Below the pieces are notes generated by a model. The model saw only the letters and a list, made by a program, of their open reading frames with translations, had not been told where the DNA came from and searched no databases. From DSVZ01 sp964568145 (lineage in GTDB: Bacteria > Verrucomicrobiota > Verrucomicrobiia > Limisphaerales > J093): 64,000 nt of DNA. The position numbers and the translations under genes were made by a program. Positions 43,636 to 52,001 of the stretch are shown piece after piece (positions within the stretch are counted from its first letter, which is position 1; every line of letters begins with the position of its first letter). The stretch is taken from the NCBI GenBank assembly GCA_964568145.1, contig CAZMOZ010000001.1:1-64000 (forward strand), in the 5' to 3' direction.

Positions 43636-44616
43636 ATGAATCGCCTTTTGAACCTTGCGCTTGCCGGCAAGGAGCAGCTGGCGCTGCCCATCCTCACCTT
43701 TCCCGGCGCCCACCTGGCCGGTGTCAGCGTCCGGGACATGGTCACGCGGGCGGACGCGCAGGTCGCGGCGGTGACCGCGCTGCACGCGCGTTATCAAACG
43801 CGCGTGGTGCTCTCGGCGATGGATTTGAGCGCCGAGGCCGAGGCCTTCGGCTGCGAGGTGCATCTGGCGGACAATGAAGTGCCCACGGTGCTGGGGCGGC
43901 GCGTGCAGACGCGGGCCGAGGCCGAAGCGTTGCCAGTGCCGGCGCCCGGCGCGGCCCGCACCGCGGTTTACCTGGACACGGTGCACCGGCTCCGGCAACT
44001 CCCAGACCAGCCGGCGGTGCTGGGCGGCATGATCGGGCCGTTCTCGCTTGCCGCCCGGCTGTTCGGCGTGAGCGAAATGCTCAGCCTGACACTCGAAGAT
44101 CCCGACCTGACGCACCTGCTGGTGGCCAAGGCCGCGACGTTCCTCACGGCGTATGCCACGGCTTTTCGAGCGGCGGGCGCAGACGGCGTGGTGATGGCGG
44201 AACCCACGGCCGGCTTGCTGTCGCCGCGCGCGCTGGGTGAGATTTCCTCGGCATACGTGAGCCGGATCGTGTCAGCCGTGGACGCGCCGGACTTCACGCT
44301 CATCCTGCACAACTGCGCGGCGCGGCTGATGCATCTGCCGCAAGTCCGGGCCGGCGGGGCGCGCGCGTATCATTTCGGCGCGCCGATGGACCTGCCGGCC
44401 GCGCTGGAGCAGGTGCCGGCCGGGACGCTGGTGTGCGGCAACCTCGATCCCGCGAAGGTCTTCGTGCAAGCCACGCCGGAACAGGTGCGCGCGGCCACGC
44501 GGGCGTTGCGGGCCGCCACCGCCGGCCACCCCAATCACGTGCTGTCCTCGGGCTGCGACATCCCGCCGCAAACGCCGCTGGCGAATCTGGACGCGTTCTT
44601 CGCGGCGGCGGCTTGA
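43636..44616 (+). CDS. Uroporphyrinogen decarboxylase-like protein
   Basis: 326 residues, URO-D/methionine-synthase-like TIM barrel: LPILTFPGAHLAGVSVRDM, VLGGMIGPFSLAARLFG, DGVVMAEPTAGLLSPRAL, LILHNCAARLMH, GNLDPAKVF and VLSSGCDIPPQTPLANL. The last His/Cys (HNC, SGCDIPP) suits the corrinoid- or metal-dependent methyltransferase branch (MtaA/CmuA-like) rather than true HemE. The methyl donor is unknown. It stands between the repeat unit and the converging fumarase operon. Confidence 0.85.
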   Translation: MNRLLNLALAGKEQLALPILTFPGAHLAGVSVRDMVTRADAQVAAVTALHARYQTRVVLSAMDLSAEAEAFGCEVHLADNEVPTVLGRRVQTRAEAEALPVPAPGAARTAVYLDTVHRLRQLPDQPAVLGGMIGPFSLAARLFGVSEMLSLTLEDPDLTHLLVAKAATFLTAYATAFRAAGADGVVMAEPTAGLLSPRALGEISSAYVSRIVSAVDAPDFTLILHNCAARLMHLPQVRAGGARAYHFGAPMDLPAALEQVPAGTLVCGNLDPAKVFVQATPEQVRAATRALRAATAGHPNHVLSSGCDIPPQTPLANLDAFFAAAA

Positions 44617-44659
44617 GATCCACCCGGCCTTTCGCCCGGGCGGCGAAAGCATCCGCGGG

Positions 44660-45235
44660 TCACAACCGCTGTGACAGGGCCGCCTGGCTGGCTTCGAAGA
44701 CTTGCTGGTGCAGCGAATGGCCGTGGGCGTCCATGGTCACCACGGCGGGGAAGCGTTCCACCTCGAGTTCCCAGATGGCTTCGGGCGAGCCGAATTCCTC
44801 GAGGAAGTACACCCCGCGCACGGCCTTGATGTGCTCGGCCAGCACTTGGGCGGCACCGCCCACCGCGTGCAGGTACACCGCGCCCGCCTCGTGGCAGGCG
44901 GCGAGCGTCCGGGCGCCCATGCCGCCTTTGCCGATGACGCCGCGCAGGCCGAACTTGCGGATGATGTCGCCCTGGTAAGGCTCTTCCCGCGCCGAGGTGG
45001 TTGGGCCGGCGGCGATCACCTTCCACCGGCCGGCCTCGTCCTTGATGACCACCGGGCCGCAGTGGTACAGGATGCCGTCGCGCAGGCTCACGCCGGCGGG
45101 CAGGGCGCCGCCCTTGGCCAGGTGCTTGTGGACGGCGTCGCGGCCCGTGTACAGCGTGCCGGTGATTTCCACCGCGTCGCCGACCTTGAGCGCGCGGATT
45201 TGGGCTTCGGAAACGGGGGTGGTGAGCGGGATCAT
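44660..45235 (-). CDS. Class I fumarate hydratase, beta (C-terminal) subunit
   Basis: 191 residues. GDAVEITGTLYTGRDAVHKH, LYHCGPVVIKDEAGRWKVIA, AGPTTSAREEPYQGDIIRKF, GVIGKGGMGARTL and FGSPEAIWELEVERFPAVVT are the swivelling-domain motifs of [4Fe-4S] fumarase/tartrate dehydratase beta subunits. It interconverts fumarate and malate with the alpha subunit. The alpha gene should lie next to it, but a foreign-looking gene of about 1.2 kb separates them here. Confidence 0.92.
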   Translation of the reverse strand: MIPLTTPVSEAQIRALKVGDAVEITGTLYTGRDAVHKHLAKGGALPAGVSLRDGILYHCGPVVIKDEAGRWKVIAAGPTTSAREEPYQGDIIRKFGLRGVIGKGGMGARTLAACHEAGAVYLHAVGGAAQVLAEHIKAVRGVYFLEEFGSPEAIWELEVERFPAVVTMDAHGHSLHQQVFEASQAALSQRL

Positions 45236-45386
45236 GACATCGAAATTGAGGAATTGGGCAGGTCGTCAGCAGGTATAGGTTTGTTCAAGCTCCATGCAAC
45301 CAAACCTCGCAAGCTCACCAAGTAGGAGCAGCGGGTTTGGCCATCGCCATGTCTTTCTAGTTTCGTGATCTTCACACGTACATGGG

Positions 45387-46517
45387 CTACGGCGGCAAAT
45401 ACTTGGGAACGACCTTAAAGTGTGGTTCGCCATCAGGGCCGCGAGATGGGATGTCGAGTCGGTATAGATCATGCTCAGGCATCGGGAACGGCTCATCTCC
45501 TCGAGGGGGTAATGACCAGCAAACGGCCTTAGACCGCTTCGTGGTAGCTCGTTGAGGTTGGAGCTTGGCAATCCGTTTGTCGCGCTGCCCCAAGTGGTAG
45601 AAGACGGCGTAGTTTGTCGGGAAATCCGATATTGCCGGAACAGTGAGCAAATCCAAAACACGGTCACGAACTTGTACGCTCAGCGAGATCACGTGGGTCA
45701 TTTGCGCCATACTGCGGATCACCACGGCATGAACCTGCGGCATCGCCTCCAACTCGTTTCCGATCTCGTGCATGATGTCTTCGTCAATATTGTCGAACGT
45801 CGTAATACCTACAATGTGCAATGCGGCGGCTTGGGGAGGATCTGGAAACTTGTGGCCTGAACTCGACAGGAATCCTTCCCCCATCCAGGCGAACGTGGCG
45901 CCGTCAGACAATCTAGGCCAATCCGAACGGCGGAACTTGGCTTCCACGAAGATCGGGAAGCCGCACGCCTGCAAAGCCCAATCCACATCGCCCCTCATCC
46001 CTGAAAATTGACCACCGCGCCGAAGACACCTTGGAGACTTCCAACCTGTCAGCCAAAGTAGTTCTTCCACGGCTGTAAGATGTCCGCGAGCATGCCGGAG
46101 GTCGTCTCGAGGTTGCCGCTGGTCTGCATCGGGCAGTTGGACAAGCATATCCAGCGCCCGCAGCAACCGAACGGGACAACCGAAGTTCAGGCCTATTCCA
46201 TCACAGACGTTGACAAACGAGTGATGAAGGGGATCTTCGTGTATTGGCTGATCGCTGCCGCGTCCGCAGTTCGGAACATAGTAGTGAATGATGGACGGTG
46301 CCCCGTTTGGCAATCCTGGCTGGGGTGGGATTGAAATTTCGCGAAGTTGCGCATTCAGGTCGAACGGTAGTTCGACCGAGGTGAGATGCGCGTCCAAGCG
46401 ACGGAGCGCAGACACCGGATCCACAAAGTGTCGCCGAAATAACCTGATGAGGAGTTCATCACTCACGGGAAAAACAGGATGTTCAGTAAAGCCACTTCCC
46501 AATCCTCCCTTCGTCAT
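45387..46517 (-). CDS. Unknown protein with PD-(D/E)XK-like nuclease motif, inserted in fumarase operon
   Basis: 376 residues; no named family recognised. A nuclease-like core is visible: a helix with Glu151/Glu152 (HLTAVEELLWLTGW), then GMRGDVDWAL with Asp177/Asp179 and FPIFVEAKFRRSDW with Glu192 and Lys194. This is the E...D...ExK order of the PD-(D/E)XK superfamily, which includes restriction and repair nucleases. The local base composition is clearly more AT-rich than the surrounding fumarase genes, suggesting transfer. The start at 46517 overlaps the alpha-subunit gene by 35 nt; a GTG at 46463 is the non-overlapping alternative. A short AT-richer non-coding stretch (45236-45386) follows. 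Function unknown; a defence or selfish role is possible. Confidence 0.72.
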   Translation of the reverse strand: MTKGGLGSGFTEHPVFPVSDELLIRLFRRHFVDPVSALRRLDAHLTSVELPFDLNAQLREISIPPQPGLPNGAPSIIHYYVPNCGRGSDQPIHEDPLHHSFVNVCDGIGLNFGCPVRLLRALDMLVQLPDADQRQPRDDLRHARGHLTAVEELLWLTGWKSPRCLRRGGQFSGMRGDVDWALQACGFPIFVEAKFRRSDWPRLSDGATFAWMGEGFLSSSGHKFPDPPQAAALHIVGITTFDNIDEDIMHEIGNELEAMPQVHAVVIRSMAQMTHVISLSVQVRDRVLDLLTVPAISDFPTNYAVFYHLGQRDKRIAKLQPQRATTKRSKAVCWSLPPRGDEPFPMPEHDLYRLDIPSRGPDGEPHFKVVPKYLPP

Positions 46518-47361
46518 CCAGCGTCACGCCCAGCCGGCGGAAGGCCCAGCACATGTAGCTGACGCTCACGAAATACGAGGCGGGCACGCGGTTGGCGGCG
46601 CAGATTTTCACGCCCAGCAGGGTGGTCTTGCCGCCAAAGCCCATCGGGCCGATGCCCAGCTCGTTGGCGGTCTTGAGAATGTCCTGCTCCAAGGCGTCGA
46701 GTTCCGGCACGGGATTCCGGTCTTCGAGCCGGCGGAGGAACTGGACCTTCGAGAACTCGTAACCGGTCGCGCGGTCGCCGCCGATGCACACGCCCAGAAC
46801 GCCCGGCCCGCAACCCTTGCCCTGCGCCTGGAGCACCGCGTCGAGGATGACCTTCCGGCAGCCGGCCAGGTCGCGGTCGGCCTCCAGCGGCTCGTACGGC
46901 AGCGAGTATTGCGCGCCCACGTTTTCACAGCCGCCGCCCTTGAGGACGAGCCGCGCCTCGACGGACGGCGAGCGGTGCTGGTGGAAGTGAAACGCCGGCG
47001 CTCCGGGACCCAGGTTGGTGCCGTCGTTCTTCCCGGTGATCGCGTCCACCGAATTCTGCCGCAGGTACCCTTTTTGCGTTGCCAGTTTTACGGCATCGCG
47101 CGCGGCTTCTGCGAAGGCGATCTGGTCGTAGCCCACCGGGCAGTCCACGTAAAACAGCACGCTGCCGGTGTCCTGGCAGATGGGCTGCGACTTCTGCTTC
47201 GCCAGCGCGATGTTGCGCTCGATGATGCGCATGGCGTCGGCGGCGATGGTGCCCTGCTTCTCACATTCCAGGGCCGCGAGGATGGCGGCTTGCACGTCAT
47301 CGGGGATTTCCGCGGAGGTCCGGCGGATCAATTCGATCAGGGAGTTCCGCAACACAGTCAT
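46483..47361 (-). CDS. Class I fumarate hydratase, alpha (N-terminal) subunit
   Basis: 292 residues with the cluster-binding Cys residues of [4Fe-4S] fumarases: PICQDTGSVLFYVDCPVG, GGGCENVGAQYSLPY and GVCIGGDRATG; PMGFGGKTTLLGVKICAANR follows. It pairs with the beta subunit at 44660 in the citric acid cycle. Its 3' end is overlapped by the inserted nuclease-like gene, and its own C-terminus looks complete (LGVTLDDEGRIGKWLY). Confidence 0.93.
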   Translation of the reverse strand: MTVLRNSLIELIRRTSAEIPDDVQAAILAALECEKQGTIAADAMRIIERNIALAKQKSQPICQDTGSVLFYVDCPVGYDQIAFAEAARDAVKLATQKGYLRQNSVDAITGKNDGTNLGPGAPAFHFHQHRSPSVEARLVLKGGGCENVGAQYSLPYEPLEADRDLAGCRKVILDAVLQAQGKGCGPGVLGVCIGGDRATGYEFSKVQFLRRLEDRNPVPELDALEQDILKTANELGIGPMGFGGKTTLLGVKICAANRVPASYFVSVSYMCWAFRRLGVTLDDEGRIGKWLY

Positions 47362-47636
47362 TGGGGGGGAGGGTAAGGACTGGCCTGCGGAGTGTCAAAC
47401 GACTGGCCACGCACCCGGCAGCTTGTCTGTAAGGGGATTGACGCCGACCCCGAAGTGACGCAATCTGCCGGCGTTGCGCGCATTACGAAATGGCTTTACT
47501 TGGGGACTGGTCAAGCAGCGGACGTTGCCGTATAAAAACGCCACGCAGATGATCCGACCGGCATGAAACTGGACGCAACCACCTCCCCAAAGCACTCCTT
47601 GGCGTCCGCCCGCCAGGCCGCAACCCTGTTCCACCC

Positions 47637-48974
<1,338 letters not shown>

Positions 48975-49100
48975 ATTCCGCGGAGCGCTGCCCGGCTTTT
49001 GCCTCACGGTGCAAAGCCGCTGCGAAAGCAGCCGGATTACAGGGGGATGGTGAGCCGGGCCATCCCGGATTGCCTGCCACTGCGCCCCCACCGCTCTGAG

Positions 49101-49859
49101 CTACCGACCCCGCCACAACTGGTAGAACATCCGGTTGGTGCCGAGGGTGTTGGTCACGGCAATGATGTCTCCGGCGCGGCCCGGCGTGCTGCGGGACCAG
49201 ATCGTTTGCCACCACACCGGCGGCTCCAGGCTGGCGGTCGCCTCCAGTTTATACTGCGGTGCTCCCTTGTCCTCCCATTCGAGCACCATTTGGTCGCCCT
49301 GAATCCGGATGCGCAGCCGCTCGGGCATCACCAGACGAAAGCTCTCCAGCCCGACCAGCGGCATGACCGCATTGGTCACCACCATGCGGTAAGTTTTGCC
49401 GAAGGCGACAGGTAGAAACTTCGGGAAAGGATCGTCAATACCCCAGTATCCGACTGTTCCCACGCGGACTTGGTAATAAACCTCTTGGCCCAGAGTCACG
49501 CGATATTCAGGTGGCAGCGTGATAACCGCTGGATCCCAGTAGCCGGCGTTTGTACCCGTCCCAAATGCCTGAAAAGGATGTCCAATCGGCGTCAGGGCAT
49601 CTGGCGTGGCGGGAGAAAAGTAAAGCTGCGCGTAATGATCCGGTCCCGCCAACGGGGTGATGCCATCGGTGTTGTACACCGGCGCGTCCAGCACGCCGGG
49701 AATGCGGTTGCGGAAGTCAATGCTCACCAGTTCTTCCGCCGCCGTCAGCGTCACGGCCAGGCCAACGGCACTTGATGCCAGGCGCAGCCGGCGAACCAGG
49801 AGGCGGTGGAGGGAGAATCGCCGGAAGGTGATTCCGGTTTGAGTTGTCTTGCTTTTCAT
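49101..49859 (-). CDS. Secreted protein of unknown function
   Basis: 252 residues from the ATG at 49859. The N-terminus is long and basic before a hydrophobic signal (LASSAVGLAVTLTAA). The mature part has repeated beta-like strands (VSIDFRNRIPGVLDAPVYNT, VYYQVRVGTVGYWG) and ends with YKLEATASLEPPVWW and MFYQLWRG, a relative of the FYRL C-terminal module in the beta-helix protein. It follows a subtilase gene, and a 1000-bp insertion sequence now lies 31 bp upstream of its start, probably cutting it off from the original promoter. Confidence 0.75.
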   Translation of the reverse strand: MKSKTTQTGITFRRFSLHRLLVRRLRLASSAVGLAVTLTAAEELVSIDFRNRIPGVLDAPVYNTDGITPLAGPDHYAQLYFSPATPDALTPIGHPFQAFGTGTNAGYWDPAVITLPPEYRVTLGQEVYYQVRVGTVGYWGIDDPFPKFLPVAFGKTYRMVVTNAVMPLVGLESFRLVMPERLRIRIQGDQMVLEWEDKGAPQYKLEATASLEPPVWWQTIWSRSTPGRAGDIIAVTNTLGTNRMFYQLWRGR

Positions 49860-49880
49860 AACGGCCTTTCTTCCAACAAA

Positions 49881-49890
49881 ATCCAATTTT
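49881..49890. repeat. 10-bp target-site duplication, left
   Basis: ATCCAATTTT directly abuts the left inverted repeat and is repeated at 50891-50900. Confidence 0.85.
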
Positions 49891-50890
49891 AGGGCTATGC
49901 ACTTGATTCCCCTGGCACCATTACTTGGGGGTGGTTCCGCCAACCAACTCGTCGCCGCGCACCGGCGCGAGGGCCAACGCCTGCTCGACCAGCCGTTGAA
50001 ACAGCAATCCCCGCGAACCGGAGGTGCGCCGGTTGAACCGGAACGTGAACTCGTCCAGAGAGTAATCCAAATGGGCCGCCGCCACGGCTCCCTGATGCGT
50101 GCCCAACAACCACCGCTGGAGCAGCGCCGCCACCCGATTGGCCCGCGGCAGCAGGTTGGCTCCGACGATCGCACTGTCCCGCACGATCGCGTGACGATAC
50201 CCTTGGCGCTGGAGTGTGGCGTAGCCATTCCAGCCATCGGTCAGCACCTGGCTGCCGGGACTCGCGGCGGCGGTTACGGCTTGCGCCAACACCGGGGCCG
50301 ACGCATCGGTCACCCGGGCCAGCCGAATGCGACCGATCTTGCTCCCGTCCACTTGCGCGGCAATCAGCACCAGCGCCTTGCCCGCCGCCCCGCGCCCACG
50401 CTTGCCCGGTCGCTCGCCGCCGATATAGACCTCGTCCACTTCCACCGTGCCGGCGAGCCGGTCCCGGCCCGGTCGCACCATGGCCCGCCGCAATTTGTGC
50501 AGCCAGTTCCACGCGGTGCGATAGCTGCCCAAGCCCAACACCCGTTGGACACCCAAGGCACTGGCGCCACTCTTCTGATTGACCACATACCACATGGCTT
50601 GAAACCACAGGCGCAGCGGCAAATGGGTGTCGGCGAAGAGCGTCCCGGCGGTCACCGTGAAGTCGTGACCGCAGGAGGCACACCGGTAGAACGGCGGCTT
50701 CATGGCCCAGACTTTGGCTTGGGGACAGCGCGGACAACGCGGGCCGTCCGGCCAGCGAATGGATTCCAAATAGGCACGACAGGCGGCGGCGGCGTGAAAC
50801 CGCTCGTTGAACTCCACCACGGTTTGAGGGTAATCGGCCATGCCGACTACTACAAGCGATTGGGGTTAGGGGAATCAAGTGCATAGCCCT
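49891..50890 (-). mobile_element. Complete IS1595-family-like insertion sequence (1000 bp)
   Basis: Bounded by perfect 23-bp inverted repeats at 49891-49913 and 50868-50890, beginning AGGGCTATGCACTTG. It is flanked by the direct duplication ATCCAATTTT. It contains one transposase gene. The uninterrupted flanks suggest a recent insertion in the gap between the subtilase and the secreted-protein genes. Confidence 0.93.
49921..50841 (-). CDS. IS1595-family transposase
   Basis: 306 residues. An N-terminal zinc ribbon (CPRCPQAK, YRCASCGHDFTVTAGTLF) is followed by LWFQAMWYVV and a helix-turn-helix-like region (GASALGVQRVLGLGSYRTAW). The DDE-type catalytic domain reads TVEVDEVYIGGERPG, QVLTDGWNGYATL and LDYSLDEFTFRFNRR. 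These are IS1595 (ISXO2-like) features. The frame is intact and fills the element. Confidence 0.93.
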   Translation of the reverse strand: MADYPQTVVEFNERFHAAAACRAYLESIRWPDGPRCPRCPQAKVWAMKPPFYRCASCGHDFTVTAGTLFADTHLPLRLWFQAMWYVVNQKSGASALGVQRVLGLGSYRTAWNWLHKLRRAMVRPGRDRLAGTVEVDEVYIGGERPGKRGRGAAGKALVLIAAQVDGSKIGRIRLARVTDASAPVLAQAVTAAASPGSQVLTDGWNGYATLQRQGYRHAIVRDSAIVGANLLPRANRVAALLQRWLLGTHQGAVAAAHLDYSLDEFTFRFNRRTSGSRGLLFQRLVEQALALAPVRGDELVGGTTPK

Positions 50891-50900
50891 ATCCAATTTT
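50891..50900. repeat. 10-bp target-site duplication, right
   Basis: ATCCAATTTT, identical to 49881-49890, directly after the right inverted repeat. Confidence 0.85.
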
Positions 50901-50909
50901 TCCAGTGGA

Positions 50910-51980
50910 TCATTGCGCGATGACCTTGAGGCCGCTGAGCGTGGCGTTGTAGTACCACGTCCCGCCCCACGTTTGGTTGTAGCTGCCCTTGGGCACGATT
51001 TTCACCACGATCCGGCCATAGGCATCCGCCGTGATGTTGTTGAACTCCCGCCAGACGCCAATGCGCACGCCGCCCGCTGCCCCGATCAGGTCGAAGTTGG
51101 CCAGTTTCAGCACGTTATTGATATAGACATCGAAAACCACGTCGCCCGCATGGGTGCTGTAGCCATTGGCCAGGAAATAGACTCGCACCTGGTGATTCAC
51201 ACCCGCCGAGATGCCCGGCAGGGTGTAAATGATGTCGCCCGGATAAGTCGTGGAGCACAGGACGCAGCGCTCGTTTCCGTACACGGCCCAAGGAATGCCG
51301 TCATCACTGACCACACCGTTGACGGTGTACTGGCCGTAAAGCGTGCCCACGCCTGACCAATATCCCCGTTCCGATTCGAATGGGTAGATGGGATAGCTGT
51401 TTTCGGCGGGCCGGGGGCCGCAATTGATCTGGTAAATGACCCGTGTCCCGTTGGCGGTGCCCGAGCTTGGTGTCCCCATCGAACCCCCGGCAAGGTCCTT
51501 GACCGCCGTGCTTGCCGTCACCGTGACATTGCCGGTTCCCGCCAGCATTTCGCCGCTGGACCATTCCAAGAGAAACTTGTTTCCGCCCAGCCAGTTGACC
51601 GTGGAAGGCTGGCTGAGGAGCGTGCCCTTGCCAGCCCCGGATATGGTGTAGTTGGCGGCGGTGGCCACGCCGTTGCCCATGGGCTCGCTGAAGGTGATTT
51701 CCACCGCCCGACTGGTCCTGGCAACCACGGACAACACCGTCGGCGCTGTCGTATCGGGCGGGCAGTTCGCGTCTAAGAGCGCCTTGCGGGCATTGATCCG
51801 GCCGTAGCCATATTCCGGGTGCCGACCGTTGGCGTCGTAGGTGACCCCACCGATCTTGTCACAGCTCAGGCGCAAGGTGTCCTTCAATTGCTGCCACGTC
51901 AGGTTGCCGTTCTTCGAAAGCACCAAGGCAGCCACGCCGGCGGTAAGCGGGGTGGCGGCGGATGTGCCGCCGAAAGACAT
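50910..51980 (-). CDS. Subtilase, C-terminal part after in-frame amber stop
   Basis: 356 residues counted from an internal ATG at 51980, but the same frame is open from 52001 right after the TAG. It begins with the catalytic Ser motif FGGTSAATPLTAGVAALVLS and GYGRINARKALLDA, the end of an S8 peptidase domain. Then follow a Big/Ig-like domain (about 70-165, with VEITFSEPMGNGVATAANYT) and a malectin-like domain (about 175-356, INCGPRPAENSYPIYPFESE to LSGLKVIAQ). It lacks the Asp and His of the triad, so on its own it cannot be a protease. It is the downstream half of the gene at 52002-54011. Confidence 0.82.
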   Translation of the reverse strand: MSFGGTSAATPLTAGVAALVLSKNGNLTWQQLKDTLRLSCDKIGGVTYDANGRHPEYGYGRINARKALLDANCPPDTTAPTVLSVVARTSRAVEITFSEPMGNGVATAANYTISGAGKGTLLSQPSTVNWLGGNKFLLEWSSGEMLAGTGNVTVTASTAVKDLAGGSMGTPSSGTANGTRVIYQINCGPRPAENSYPIYPFESERGYWSGVGTLYGQYTVNGVVSDDGIPWAVYGNERCVLCSTTYPGDIIYTLPGISAGVNHQVRVYFLANGYSTHAGDVVFDVYINNVLKLANFDLIGAAGGVRIGVWREFNNITADAYGRIVVKIVPKGSYNQTWGGTWYYNATLSGLKVIAQ

Positions 51981-52001
51981 GCGGTAGTCACCATCACCGT
52001 T

